Below are positions 18,931 through 27,881 of a DNA stretch of 64,000 nucleotides, one piece after another. Within the stretch, counting starts at the first letter, position 1. Each line of letters starts with the position of its first letter. The stretch spans positions 62,001 to 126,000 of the forward strand of contig DASYCZ010000041.1 in assembly GCA_036499825.1 (NCBI GenBank), in the 5' to 3' direction. The notes under the pieces were generated by a model. It was not told the DNA's origin. It worked only from the letters and a program-made list of their open reading frames with translations, and made no database searches. The translations under genes and the position numbers were made by a program. The DNA is from Paradevosia sp036499825. GTDB taxonomy: Bacteria > Pseudomonadota > Alphaproteobacteria > Rhizobiales > Devosiaceae.

Positions 18931-19773
18931 TCAGGGACGGGTCGGCGCGGCGGCTGGAACGCTCGAGCGCGCCGGTCCTGGCGACAGGAACAGGAAGAGG
19001 CTGATGCCGAGGAAGAGCACGTAGACCAGCACTTCGCTGACCGTCGGGGCATCCTGGTAGCCGAAAATGCCGGCGAACACCGTGCCCACCGGACTATCGA
19101 CCGGCAGCACGCCGCTGGCGTCGAAGACGACGCCCTGCAGCTGGTTCCAGACGCCCGCTTCGTGCAAAGCGCGCACCGAGGTGGCGAGAATGCCGGCGGC
19201 GACGATGAGGATGAAGATGCCCGTCCAGCGGAAGAACTTCCGCAGGTTCAGTTTCACACCGCCCACATAGATGCCGTAGCCAAGGCCTGCGGCGACGACG
19301 AGGCCGAGCAGGGCTCCGAGCGGCGCCTGCGGGCCGTTGGCCTGCTGGAACACGGCAAGCAGGAAGAACACCGATTCCAGTCCCTCGCGGGCGACCGCAA
19401 AGAAGATCATGCCGATCAGCGCCATGGTGCGGCCGTGGCTGCCGTCGAAGGCGCGGTCGATGGAATGCTGCAATTCGGATTTGATGGAGCGCGAGGCCTT
19501 GCGCATCCAGAACACCATCGAGGCCAAAACGACGACGGCGATGAGGCCGACCACTGCTTCGAACAGCTCCTGCGCTTTCTGGGGGAATTCGGCGCTCGCC
19601 AGTTGCAGTCCGGCGCCGACGAACAGCGACAGCGCCACCGCCAGCATGATCCCGACCCACACCACCGGCATCCAGCCGCTGCGGCCGGTCTGTTTGAGAT
19701 AGCTGGCGACGATGCCGACGATCAGCGCGGCTTCGATGCCTTCGCGCAGCATGATGAGGAACGGGACGAGCAT
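18931..19773 (-). CDS. efeU: EfeU ferrous-iron permease (FTR1 family)
   Basis: First gene of the efe operon. The 280-residue product is polytopic with about seven membrane segments and has two FTR1 iron-binding motifs, REGIE (residues 10-14) and AREGLES later in the protein. It starts MLVPFLIMLREGIEAAL, matching the family N-terminus. It transports iron across the inner membrane after oxidation by EfeO/EfeB. An ICE/Irr-like box lies about 90-106 bases upstream. Divergent from treZ. Confidence 0.96.
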   Translation of the reverse strand: MLVPFLIMLREGIEAALIVGIVASYLKQTGRSGWMPVVWVGIMLAVALSLFVGAGLQLASAEFPQKAQELFEAVVGLIAVVVLASMVFWMRKASRSIKSELQHSIDRAFDGSHGRTMALIGMIFFAVAREGLESVFFLLAVFQQANGPQAPLGALLGLVVAAGLGYGIYVGGVKLNLRKFFRWTGIFILIVAAGILATSVRALHEAGVWNQLQGVVFDASGVLPVDSPVGTVFAGIFGYQDAPTVSEVLVYVLFLGISLFLFLSPGPARSSVPAAAPTRP

Positions 19774-19821
19774 GGGGCATAGACCTTGAATTTCCCGCGG
19801 CAGCGTCCTGTCTGCGGGTGC

Positions 19822-19833
19822 TTCTAACTAGAA
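19822..19833. promoter_or_regulatory. Second AGAA/TTCT inverted repeat near efeU
   Basis: TTCTAACTAGAA (TTCTA-AC-TAGAA), an inverted repeat 30 bases nearer to efeU than the ICE-like box. It shares the TTCTA/TAGAA arms but lacks the 3-base spacer. It may be an overlapping half-site or chance; I report it because it lies in a short regulatory interval. Confidence 0.3.
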
Positions 19834-19862
19834 CCGTCAAAACCTGAGCGCAAGAGTTAAGT

Positions 19863-19879
19863 TTTAGAAGGATTCTAAG
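19863..19879 (-). promoter_or_regulatory. ICE/Irr-like iron box upstream of efeU
   Basis: TTTAGAA, three bases (GGA), TTCTAAG. The rhizobial Irr recognition motif (ICE) is described as TTTAGAA-N3-TTCTAAA; this agrees at 13 of 14 fixed positions. It lies in the divergent interval between efeU and treZ, about 90 bases before the efeU ATG. Irr would control iron uptake here; regulation by Irr is inferred from the motif only. Confidence 0.6.
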
Positions 19880-19969
19880 CTGCGCAAGGGTTTGTGTGCC
19901 TGGTTAACCGGTGCGGAAGGAACAGGCGGGACGGGCAGGCGTTAGGCGACTCCCGATTGGAGTCGTGCC

Positions 19970-21802
19970 GTGCAAGTTTCTGCCCCTGCCAGTTTTTTCT
20001 CACCCCGCCGCATCGATATCCCTTCCTTCGGCGTCACCCTCAGGGACCATGGCGCCACTTTCAGGCTCTGGGCGCCCTATTGCGACAGGGTGTCGCTGAA
20101 GCTGGCCGGCGACGGCGCGCTGCGGCCGATGGCGGCGCTGCCCGATGGCTGGTTCGAAACCGATATCGATGGCGTCGGGCCGGGAACGCGCTACAGCTTC
20201 GTCCTCAGTGATGGCAGCGAAGTGCCGGACCCAGCGTCCCGCTACCAGCCCGAGGATGTGCATGGCCCCAGTGAAATCGTCGATGACCATGCCTTCGTCT
20301 GGACCGATCGGAATTGGACTGGCCGGCCATGGGAAGAGGCGGTCATCTACGAAATCCATGTCGGCGCCTTCACGCCGGAAGGCAGTTTTCGCGCCGCCAT
20401 AGGCAAGCTCGCCAGCCTGGCGGATCTCGGCATCACCGCTATCCAGTTGATGCCGCTTGCCGATTTTCCAGGTGGGCGCGGCTGGGGCTATGACGGGGTG
20501 AGTTTATATGCCCCCGATGCCAGTTACGGGCATCCCGACGATCTGCGTGCCCTCGTCGATGCGGCGCATGGGCATGGCATGATGGTGTTTCTCGACGTGG
20601 TCTATAACCACTTCGGTCCGGAGGGGAATTACCTTCCCGGCTATGCGCCCATCCTGTCTGAAAAGCATGAGTCCGATTTCGGCCAGGGACCCAATGTGGA
20701 TGGCCAGAATGCCCAGACGGTGCGGACCTTCCTCATCGACAATGCGGTGTTCTGGCTGCGGCAGTTTCACCTCGACGGGCTGCGCTTCGATGCCGTGCAG
20801 GCCATCAAGGATGATGGCCCCGAGCACTTCCTGCAGAGCCTGGCCGAACGCATCCGCGATGAAGTGGGTGACCGCCGGTTTCATCTCATCGTCGAGAATT
20901 CGGAAAACGAGGCGGGATGGCTCAAGCGTGATGCCGCCGGCGATCCCGAATATTTTACCGCGCAATGGGCCGACGATATCCACCACGCGCTGCATACGGT
21001 GGCAACGGGCGAGTCCTATGGCTATTACGCCGACTATCAGGGCGGCCTGCCTCAACTCGGCCGCGCGCTGGCGGAAGGCTTTGCCTATCAGGGCGAAGTG
21101 ATCGCGCGCCTCAACCGGGAAAAGGGCGAGCCGAGCGCCTTTCTGTCGCCAGTCGCCTTCGTCAGCTATCTGCAGAACCACGATCAGGTCGGCAACCGGC
21201 CGCAGGGAAATCGGATCGGCACCATTCTCGATCGCCATGTGATCGAGGCGATGGCCAGCATCATTGTGCTCAGTCCGCATATTCCGCTGATCTTCATGGG
21301 CGAGGACTGGAACGCCTCGACGCCGTTTCCCTACTTCTCCGATGTGGGTGGCGAACTCCGCGACGCGGTCCGCAAGTCGCGCCGCGAGGAACTTAAGGAC
21401 TGGCCCTCCATCAGCGAAGGCGAAGACGTGCCGGATCCTCTGGCGCCCGAAACCTTCCTCGCCACCAAGCTCAAATGGCAGGAGCGGGATGAGGACGGGC
21501 ACGCCGCGTCGGTCGATTTCTATCGCCGCCTGATTGCCGTCCGGCGCGAGGCGATCGTGCCGTTGCTTGCCGGTGCGCCCGGCTATTCGGGGCGTTACGC
21601 CACCATCGGCGGACGAGGACTGGAGGTCACCTGGACGCTGGCGGCCGGCACCCAATTGCGTCTCCTTGCCAATCTGGGCGCCGAAGTGCTGCCGGGCCTT
21701 TCCTTCGGTGCCGGAAGGCAGCTCTTTCTGGCCGGCTCGCGGCGCGATGACGGCCTCGATGGCTGGAGCGTCTTGTTCGAGGTGTCGGACGGAAGGGGAT
21801 GA
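19970..21802 (+). CDS. treZ: Malto-oligosyltrehalose trehalohydrolase TreZ
   Basis: TreZ hydrolyses maltooligosyltrehalose to release trehalose from glycogen-type chains. The 610-residue product has an N-terminal early-set domain (FRLWAPYCDRVSL) and GH13 barrel motifs: DVVYNHFGPEGNYLPGY, GLRFDAVQAI (catalytic Asp), HLIVENSEN (acid Glu) and FVSYLQNHDQVGNRPQG, typical of the family. The start is a GTG with GGAG seven bases upstream. In this window it has no TreY or TreX neighbour; it lies alone between efeU and the transporter cluster. Confidence 0.93.
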   Translation: MQVSAPASFFSPRRIDIPSFGVTLRDHGATFRLWAPYCDRVSLKLAGDGALRPMAALPDGWFETDIDGVGPGTRYSFVLSDGSEVPDPASRYQPEDVHGPSEIVDDHAFVWTDRNWTGRPWEEAVIYEIHVGAFTPEGSFRAAIGKLASLADLGITAIQLMPLADFPGGRGWGYDGVSLYAPDASYGHPDDLRALVDAAHGHGMMVFLDVVYNHFGPEGNYLPGYAPILSEKHESDFGQGPNVDGQNAQTVRTFLIDNAVFWLRQFHLDGLRFDAVQAIKDDGPEHFLQSLAERIRDEVGDRRFHLIVENSENEAGWLKRDAAGDPEYFTAQWADDIHHALHTVATGESYGYYADYQGGLPQLGRALAEGFAYQGEVIARLNREKGEPSAFLSPVAFVSYLQNHDQVGNRPQGNRIGTILDRHVIEAMASIIVLSPHIPLIFMGEDWNASTPFPYFSDVGGELRDAVRKSRREELKDWPSISEGEDVPDPLAPETFLATKLKWQERDEDGHAASVDFYRRLIAVRREAIVPLLAGAPGYSGRYATIGGRGLEVTWTLAAGTQLRLLANLGAEVLPGLSFGAGRQLFLAGSRRDDGLDGWSVLFEVSDGRG

Positions 21803-21806
21803 CCCT

Positions 21807-22496
21807 TCAGGCCGTGGTAAAATAATCCAGCACCGATTCCCGCCAGGCTTGCGCGTGCTTGCGCGCGGCCGCTTCGGCGGCGTCCGCATCGTGGCGGGCG
21901 ATCGCATCGATGATCATCCGATGTTCCTGCTGGCGCTGCGACGAGCTGAAATGTTCCGGTCCCATGGCGGTCTTCACCGAGCGGAAGACATTGGCATGGG
22001 CGCGGCGGATTTTCACTGCCTCCAGGTTATTGGCGATATTGCCGATATATTCGTGGAAGTTGCGGCCCAACTCGCCCGACCGCGCGGTATCGTCCGTTTC
22101 CATCGCCACCTCGATGGCCTTCTCGATGCTGCGCAACTTCTCGATCTGCGCTTCGGTGGCCACCGGGGCGCTGGCGCGAGCGAGCATGCCGTCTATCGCC
22201 TCGCGGATATCGAAGATGTTGGAGATCAAGGTCTTGTCGATGACGCGGACGGCGGCGCCGCGATTTGGGGTGATGACGACGAGGCCTTCGCCCTGCAACT
22301 GCTGCAAAGCTTCCCGAATGGGAATGGCGCTGACCGCGAATTGCTTGGCCAGGTCCTGGACCTTAAGTCGTTCTCCCGGTTTGTAGCGCCTCAAGAAAAT
22401 TGAGGTACGTATAGCATCTCGAATGCGGTTGTAATTCGTGCCTCCCACGGCCAGATCATCTGCAATGACCTCGGAATCGAGGGAGAGTTCGTTCAT
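21807..22496 (-). CDS. GntR-family regulator, FCD subfamily
   Basis: 229 residues: an N-terminal winged helix (residues about 20-85, RIRDAIRTSIFLRRYKPGER and LAKQFAVSAIPIREALQQL) and a helical FCD effector domain (about 95-225; DIREAIDGMLARASAP, EHRMIIDAIARHDAD). It is the distal gene of the binding-protein-dependent transporter operon. The ATG at 22496 has AAGG five bases upstream; a longer frame reaching 23717 is a shadow over oppF. It probably binds the near-palindrome upstream of the operon's first gene and answers to the transported compound or a metabolite of it (inference). Confidence 0.9.
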   Translation of the reverse strand: MNELSLDSEVIADDLAVGGTNYNRIRDAIRTSIFLRRYKPGERLKVQDLAKQFAVSAIPIREALQQLQGEGLVVITPNRGAAVRVIDKTLISNIFDIREAIDGMLARASAPVATEAQIEKLRSIEKAIEVAMETDDTARSGELGRNFHEYIGNIANNLEAVKIRRAHANVFRSVKTAMGPEHFSSSQRQQEHRMIIDAIARHDADAAEAAARKHAQAWRESVLDYFTTA

Positions 22497-22537
22497 GACA
22501 ACCTTCTTGGCCGACCCCAAAACAAGTAACGCAATGC

Positions 22538-23584
22538 CTAGCCCGGAATGCCCTTGAGGTCCAGTTCCGCCCAATGGTGGCAGGCGACGGTCGCGCCACC
22601 TGGCGTCGCTGTCGTCTCTGGCACCTGTGTGCGGCATTTCTCCGTGGCGAACGGGCAGCGTGGATGAAAATGGCAGCCGCGCGGCGGATTGGCCGGGTCC
22701 GCAACCTCTCCGGCCAATTGCTGCCGTTCGATCTTGCCGCGCAATTCCGGCGAGCTGATCGGAATGGCCGAGAGCAGGGCCGACGTATAGGGATGCCGGG
22801 GATGGCGGAAGACGGTATCTGTGGGCCCGAATTCGATCAGCCGGCCCACATACATCACCGCGACATGCGTCGAGATGTGCCGCACCACCGACAGGTCGTG
22901 TGAAATGAAGAGATAGGTAAGCTTCAGTTCGTCCTGAAGATCCTGCAGCAGGTTGAGCGTTTGGGCCCGCACCGAGACGTCGAGTGCGGCCACGGCTTCG
23001 TCGGCGACCACCACATGTGGCCGTACCACCAGGGCTCTGGCGATGACGATGCGCTGGCGCTCGCCTCCCGAAAAGGCATGGGGATAGCGCGCCATATATT
23101 CGGGACGCAGGCCGACCTTGGACATGATGTCGGCGACGCGTTCGCGAATTTCGCGGCGATCGACGCCGTGCGCATAGAGCGGCTGGCCGATGGCTTCCAG
23201 CACGGTCTGGCGCGGATTGAGTGCGGTGAACGGATCCTGGAAGATCATGCGCAGGTCGAGCCGGTATTTGGCCAGCGCTGCGTTGTTGAGATGGGTGAGA
23301 TCGACCCAGTCGCTGCCGCGCGGGCGATAATTGATGGTGCCGGCGGTGGGCTCGTTGACGCGGAGGATGGCACGTCCGAGCGTCGACTTTCCGCAGCCGC
23401 TCTCGCCCACGATGGCCAGTGTCTCGCCGTCCGGCACGGCGAGGCTGACCCCATCGACCGCCTTCACGGTTGCCGGGTGCTTGTTTTTGAACGACTTGCG
23501 GCCGGGGAAATGCACCTTGAGGTCGCGGATATCGAGACAGAGATTGGCTGCGGTCTCGGCGGTGATGGGGCCCTGCACGGTCAT
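22538..23584 (-). CDS. ABC transporter ATPase, OppF/DppF type
   Basis: 348 residues. Walker A GESGCGKST, ABC signature FSGGERQRIVIARAL, Walker B HVVVADEAVAALD, and a C-terminal oligopeptide-transporter extension with a Cys cluster (GCHFHPRCPFATEKC). It energises import in a complex with the OppD-type ATPase. Its ATG overlaps the stop of the preceding ATPase gene by 4 bases, so translation is coupled. Confidence 0.94.
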   Translation of the reverse strand: MTVQGPITAETAANLCLDIRDLKVHFPGRKSFKNKHPATVKAVDGVSLAVPDGETLAIVGESGCGKSTLGRAILRVNEPTAGTINYRPRGSDWVDLTHLNNAALAKYRLDLRMIFQDPFTALNPRQTVLEAIGQPLYAHGVDRREIRERVADIMSKVGLRPEYMARYPHAFSGGERQRIVIARALVVRPHVVVADEAVAALDVSVRAQTLNLLQDLQDELKLTYLFISHDLSVVRHISTHVAVMYVGRLIEFGPTDTVFRHPRHPYTSALLSAIPISSPELRGKIERQQLAGEVADPANPPRGCHFHPRCPFATEKCRTQVPETTATPGGATVACHHWAELDLKGIPG

Positions 23585-24621
23585 TTCGCGGCCTCCGCGC
23601 CGCCAGCGTTGCCCCAGAGGCCGGCATAGGCCGGATCATACTGGTAGCAGCGCGCGCGGCTGGTGCCGGCGTCGAGCAGGTCTGGGCAAGCGCCCGTGCA
23701 CGGATCGACGAGCGCATCCGGGCAGCGCGACTGGAACGGGCAGCCGGACGGGCGATTGAAGGGGCTCGGCACCATGCCCTCGATCTGGGTCAGGCGCGCG
23801 CCCGGCACCGCATCGAGCCGCGGGATCGAGTGGAGCAGGGCGTTGGTGTAGGGGTGCTTGGGCGCGCGGAAGATATCGTGCACCTCGCCCTGTTCGACGG
23901 TCTTGCCCAGATACATCACCGTCACATCGTCGGCGACTTCGGCCACGACGCCGAAATCATGGGTGATCAGCATGATGGAGATGCCGAACTCCTTCTGCAC
24001 CTCCTGCATCAGCGCCAGCACATTGGCCTGCATGGTCACGTCAAGCGCCGTGGTGGGCTCGTCGGCGATGAGCACGTCCGGATTACAGGACAGCGCCATG
24101 GCGATCATGACGCGCTGGCGCATGCCGCCCGACAGCATGAAGGTATAGGTATCGTAGCGCGATTCAGGGTCGGGAATACCGACGCGCCCGAGCAGCCGGA
24201 TGGCGCGCTTCTTGGCTTCGGATCTGGTGACCTTCTCATGCAGCAGGATCATCTCGGAAACCTGGTCGCCAACGGTGTGGACCGGCGACATGGAGGTCAT
24301 GGGCTCCTGAAAGATCATGGCGATATGCCGGCCGCGGATGGCCCGCATCTCCTGCGAATTGGGCTTGAGCTTGGCGAGATCGACCACCCGGCCGTTCTGG
24401 TGGTGGAACAGCACCTCGCCGCCGGCGATGCGGCCGGGGCGCTTCAGGATCTGCAGGATGGCGGCGGCGGTCATGGATTTGCCGGAGCCGCTTTCCCCCA
24501 CCACGCACATGGTCTTGTTGCGGTGAAGCGTCAGGTCGAGCCCGTCTACCGCCTTGATCAGGCCACCCCGGGTCGGGAAATGCACGCTGAGATTGCGAAC
24601 TTCGAGAAGGATGTCAGACAT
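23581..24621 (-). CDS. ABC transporter ATPase, OppD/DppD type
   Basis: 346 residues. Walker A GESGSGKSM, signature LSGGMRQRVMIAMAL, Walker B DVLIADEPTTALD, and C-terminal GCPFQSRCPDALVDPC oligopeptide extension. The Walker A ends in Met rather than Thr (GSGKSM), which is common in DppD-type proteins. Nine bases downstream of the OppC-like permease. Confidence 0.94.
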   Translation of the reverse strand: MSDILLEVRNLSVHFPTRGGLIKAVDGLDLTLHRNKTMCVVGESGSGKSMTAAAILQILKRPGRIAGGEVLFHHQNGRVVDLAKLKPNSQEMRAIRGRHIAMIFQEPMTSMSPVHTVGDQVSEMILLHEKVTRSEAKKRAIRLLGRVGIPDPESRYDTYTFMLSGGMRQRVMIAMALSCNPDVLIADEPTTALDVTMQANVLALMQEVQKEFGISIMLITHDFGVVAEVADDVTVMYLGKTVEQGEVHDIFRAPKHPYTNALLHSIPRLDAVPGARLTQIEGMVPSPFNRPSGCPFQSRCPDALVDPCTGACPDLLDAGTSRARCYQYDPAYAGLWGNAGGAEAAK

Positions 24622-24629
24622 GGTCGGTC

Positions 24630-25781
24630 CTAGCTGTGCGCATAGGGGTCGGCGGCGTCACGCAGGCCGTCACCAAGGAAATTGAAGGCCAGCACCGTGA
24701 CGACGACGAAGATGCCGGGCCACAACAGCCACGGCGCATTGGCGACGGTGGTGATATTCTGCGCCTCGCGCAGCAGCACGCCCCACGACACCACCGGCGT
24801 CTGCAGGCCGATGCCGAGAAAGCTCAGCGCCGTTTCGGCAAGGATCATCTCGGGGATGGCCAGTGTCGTCACCGCGATGATGTGGGAGGCGAAGGAGGGC
24901 AGGATCTGGCGCGTAATGATGGTCATCTCGGTGACTCCGTCGAGCCGGGCGGCGGTGACGAAATCCTCGTTGCGCACCGCCATCACCCTGCCGCGCACTT
25001 CGCGGGCCAGCGAGGTCCAGCCGATCAGCGACAGCAGCGCGGTGATGATCAGGTAGACATAGAGCGGCGGCCAGGCGAGCGGGATCGCGGCGGCGAGGCC
25101 CATCCACAGCGGTATGGTGGGCATCGAGCGCAGGAACTCGACCAGTCGCTGGATGGCGGTATCGATGCGGCCGCCATAATAGCCGGAGATGCCGCCCAGG
25201 ATCAGGCCCAGCACCAGGCTGATGGTGACGCCGACCAGCCCCACCGACATGGAGATGCGGGTGCCGTGGATGATGCGCGAGAGATTGTCGCGGCCGAGAC
25301 GGTCCGAACCCAGCAAGAAGAAGGGGTCGGTTTTCTTGATCGGTCCGATCAGGTGACGGTCCCAGGTGAACAGGTTCCACATCTTGTAGGGCGTGCCCTG
25401 CACGAACAGGCCGATCGGCACCGGCTTGGCCGGATCCTCCACATAGGTGCGCCGGAAGGAGCGCGGATCGGTCTTGTACGAGAAGCCGTTCACATGCGGA
25501 AAGAAGTTCCAGGTGCCCTGCTCGAACAGGTGAATGGTCTGCGGCGGGATGTATTTGAACGCCGCCGAATTCTTGTTCGGATCGGTGGGGGCCAGCACTT
25601 CCGCAAAGGCGCCGACGAAGTACAGGAGGATGATGATGACGCCCGCCACCACGGCCACCTTGTGGCGGGTGAACTTCCACCACATCAGTTGCCACTGGCC
25701 GGCGACCTCGACCGCATTGGCGGCGTCGTTCGCCGGAACCGGCCGTTTGGCGACGGGAATATCCGTGGTTGCAGAGCTCAT
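24630..25781 (-). CDS. ABC transporter permease, OppC/DppC type
   Basis: 383 residues. First membrane segment at about 44-65 (VAVVAGVIIILLYFVGAF), then a long periplasmic insert of roughly 110 residues before GSDRLGRDNLSRIIHGTR, the DppC/OppC signature, then five more segments. The EAA-type loop lies in VTAARLDGVTEMTIITRQILP. The long insert is typical of a subset of oligosaccharide- or peptide-related permeases. Four bases after the OppB-type gene. Confidence 0.92.
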   Translation of the reverse strand: MSSATTDIPVAKRPVPANDAANAVEVAGQWQLMWWKFTRHKVAVVAGVIIILLYFVGAFAEVLAPTDPNKNSAAFKYIPPQTIHLFEQGTWNFFPHVNGFSYKTDPRSFRRTYVEDPAKPVPIGLFVQGTPYKMWNLFTWDRHLIGPIKKTDPFFLLGSDRLGRDNLSRIIHGTRISMSVGLVGVTISLVLGLILGGISGYYGGRIDTAIQRLVEFLRSMPTIPLWMGLAAAIPLAWPPLYVYLIITALLSLIGWTSLAREVRGRVMAVRNEDFVTAARLDGVTEMTIITRQILPSFASHIIAVTTLAIPEMILAETALSFLGIGLQTPVVSWGVLLREAQNITTVANAPWLLWPGIFVVVTVLAFNFLGDGLRDAADPYAHS

Positions 25782-25785
25782 CGGA

Positions 25786-26769
25786 CTACTCCAGCCGGAT
25801 GCGCGGATCGAGCCACGCCAGAAGAATGTCGGAGACCACGGTGCCGATCAGGGTCAGCAGCGACAGCATGAGGATGAAGCTGCCGGCGAGGTACATGTCC
25901 TGCGACTGCAGGGCGTTGAGCAGCAGAGGCCCGACGGTGGGCAGGTTCAGCACCACCGAGGCGATGACGGCGCCGGAGATGAGGCTCGGCAGCACCCAGC
26001 CCACGGTCGATACGAACGGGTTGAGCGCCAGGCGGATGGGATACTTGATCAGCATCTGCATCTCGGAAAGCCCCTTGGCGCGGGCCGTCGTCACATAGGG
26101 CTTGTTGAGTTCGTCGAGGAGATTGGCCCGCATAATGCGGATCAGCTCGGCGGTCTTGCCGGCCCCGATGACGATCATGGGGATCCACAGATGCCCCATC
26201 AGGTCCATGAACTTGCCCCAGCTCCAGGGCACGTCCTGGAACTCGGGCGAGAACAGGCCGCCCACGCTCTGTCCGAAATACTGGAAGCCGATATACATCA
26301 GCACCAGTGCCAGCAGGAAATTGGGTACCGCAAGACCGATGAAGCCGATGAAGGTGAAGAGGAAGTCGGCGAAGGAATACTGCCGCACCGCCGAATAGAC
26401 GCCGATGGGGAATGAGATGACCCAGGAAAAAAGCAGTGTCGAGATGGAGAGGATCAGCGTGAAGCCGAGCTGGTCCCAGATCAGCTCCGACACCGGCTTC
26501 TTCCACATGAAGGAGTAGCCGAAGTCACCGTGCAGGACGATGTCCGAGATCCATTTCCAGTATTGGACGTAAATGGGCTGGTCGAGACCGAATTCCTGGC
26601 GCAGGAAGTTGAGCTGATTGGCGTCCATGTCGCTGCCGCGCTCCAGCCCGGCAGCGAGCGTGGTGAGGAAGTCGCCCGGTGGCAACTGGATGATCGCGAA
26701 GGCCGCGATGGATACGAGCACCATCATGATGACCATGGCTCCGAGACGGCGCAACGCGAACATCAGCAT
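25786..26769 (-). CDS. ABC transporter permease, OppB/DppB type
   Basis: 327 residues with six membrane segments. Typical N-terminus ALRRLGAMVIMMVLVSIAAF, EAA loop in YVTTARAKGLSEMQMLIKYP, and C-terminal region ending DPRIRLE. It pairs with the OppC-type permease. It lies 22 bases downstream of the unrecognised 318-residue gene, inside the same minus-strand operon. Confidence 0.93.
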   Translation of the reverse strand: MLMFALRRLGAMVIMMVLVSIAAFAIIQLPPGDFLTTLAAGLERGSDMDANQLNFLRQEFGLDQPIYVQYWKWISDIVLHGDFGYSFMWKKPVSELIWDQLGFTLILSISTLLFSWVISFPIGVYSAVRQYSFADFLFTFIGFIGLAVPNFLLALVLMYIGFQYFGQSVGGLFSPEFQDVPWSWGKFMDLMGHLWIPMIVIGAGKTAELIRIMRANLLDELNKPYVTTARAKGLSEMQMLIKYPIRLALNPFVSTVGWVLPSLISGAVIASVVLNLPTVGPLLLNALQSQDMYLAGSFILMLSLLTLIGTVVSDILLAWLDPRIRLE

Positions 26770-26790
26770 ATCGGTCTCCTTTCGGCCGTC

Positions 26791-27747
26791 TTATTCGGCC
26801 GCAGCCCATTTGGGCTTGTAGGCATTGGGAGCCACGAGCCTTTCAGCCTTGTGGTTCCAATAGGCGGTGCCGTTGCGGAGATAGCGCAGCGACAGCTCCA
26901 GGGCCTGCCCATAGGTGCTCTGGTTCATGTCATCGGCGCTGGCGGCCTGGATTTCACTGGCCGGCACATTTTCGCCCCGGTGGATGCGGCGGGCAACGCT
27001 GATGATGGGATCGTGGTCGAGATAGAACTCGGTCTCGACGGCATATTCCTTCATCTTCGCCGGATCGGGATTGTTGTAGGCCTTGATCCACCATTTCGGG
27101 AACAGGTAGCGCGGCTGCATGAACTTGAAGACCTCGTCCTGCCAAGCGAGGAAAGCCTCGTGGCCCTCGCTGGAATCGGGTGGCCTCAGAGTATGGGCGG
27201 AGAGCAGGCTGCGCTGGAACACGGCCCCCATATATTCCTCGAGGGCCTCGGCACCCGGGCCCCAGTCGGCCGATAGAAACTTCGCGGTGAACGGCGATTC
27301 CTTGCCGTCGAGATAGACCTTCCGGAACACGTAGGCGTCGTAATAGGCCGAGCATTCCTGCACGCGGTCGGGGTCGACCTCGCCTTCGCGGCCCTTCACC
27401 TCCGGGTTGCGCTGCAGCACTTCGTGCGTGAGGTTCCATTCGGAGCCGGCGTGCTTGGAGAGCAAAGCCTTGGCGACGGTATCGCAGGCCTGGTGGGTGA
27501 TGCCGCCCACGACCCAGGCGAGACGCCGGTCGATCAGCGGATGCTCATCGGGATTGGCCCATTTTTCACGCGCTTCGGCGAGCAGCGGATGCATCCACTT
27601 GCCGCCGCCCCGGGTGAGGGCGCCGAGGCGCGCGATCTGCGGCTCGCGGTCGCTGGCATCGATGAAGGCGCGTTCGATGCTGTCATCGAGGCGCATCAGG
27701 CGCAGGCTGTCATCGAAGACAGCCCAGTGGGTCAGCATATCGGACAT
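26791..27747 (-). CDS. Unrecognised protein in transporter operon, possible metalloenzyme
   Basis: I do not recognise this 318-residue protein. It has no signal peptide and looks mostly helical. The N-terminal half carries H7, H53, then H85-x3-D89, H99 and H108-E109; the H-x3-D spacing with flanking His is reminiscent of zinc-dependent phospholipase C / S1-P1 nuclease-type enzymes, but the overall spacing differs and this is a guess. The C-terminal half is rich in Trp/Tyr (PRYLFPKWWIKAYNN). It lies between the binding protein and the first permease, the usual place for an enzyme acting on the imported compound. AAGGA lies upstream of the ATG. Confidence 0.7.
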   Translation of the reverse strand: MSDMLTHWAVFDDSLRLMRLDDSIERAFIDASDREPQIARLGALTRGGGKWMHPLLAEAREKWANPDEHPLIDRRLAWVVGGITHQACDTVAKALLSKHAGSEWNLTHEVLQRNPEVKGREGEVDPDRVQECSAYYDAYVFRKVYLDGKESPFTAKFLSADWGPGAEALEEYMGAVFQRSLLSAHTLRPPDSSEGHEAFLAWQDEVFKFMQPRYLFPKWWIKAYNNPDPAKMKEYAVETEFYLDHDPIISVARRIHRGENVPASEIQAASADDMNQSTYGQALELSLRYLRNGTAYWNHKAERLVAPNAYKPKWAAAE

Positions 27748-27847
27748 TTTGCATATTCCTTGTGAAGTGGCGTTCGGCAGCTCCCGCGCGACGTGGCTTT
27801 TCGCGCCGCGGCGAGGTCGCAGGACCCCGCCTGTCCGTCGGGAGGCT

Positions 27848-27876
27848 GGAGCGCCGGCCTACGATGCCGGCGCTCC
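27848..27876 (-). terminator. Intercistronic hairpin after the binding-protein gene
   Basis: GGAGCGCCGGC (27848-27858) pairs perfectly with GCCGGCGCTCC (27866-27876), loop of 7 bases, just after the stop of the binding-protein gene on the minus strand and without a T run. Such hairpins commonly protect the binding-protein mRNA and lower expression of later genes of the operon. Confidence 0.6.
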
Positions 27877-27881
27877 TTGGT

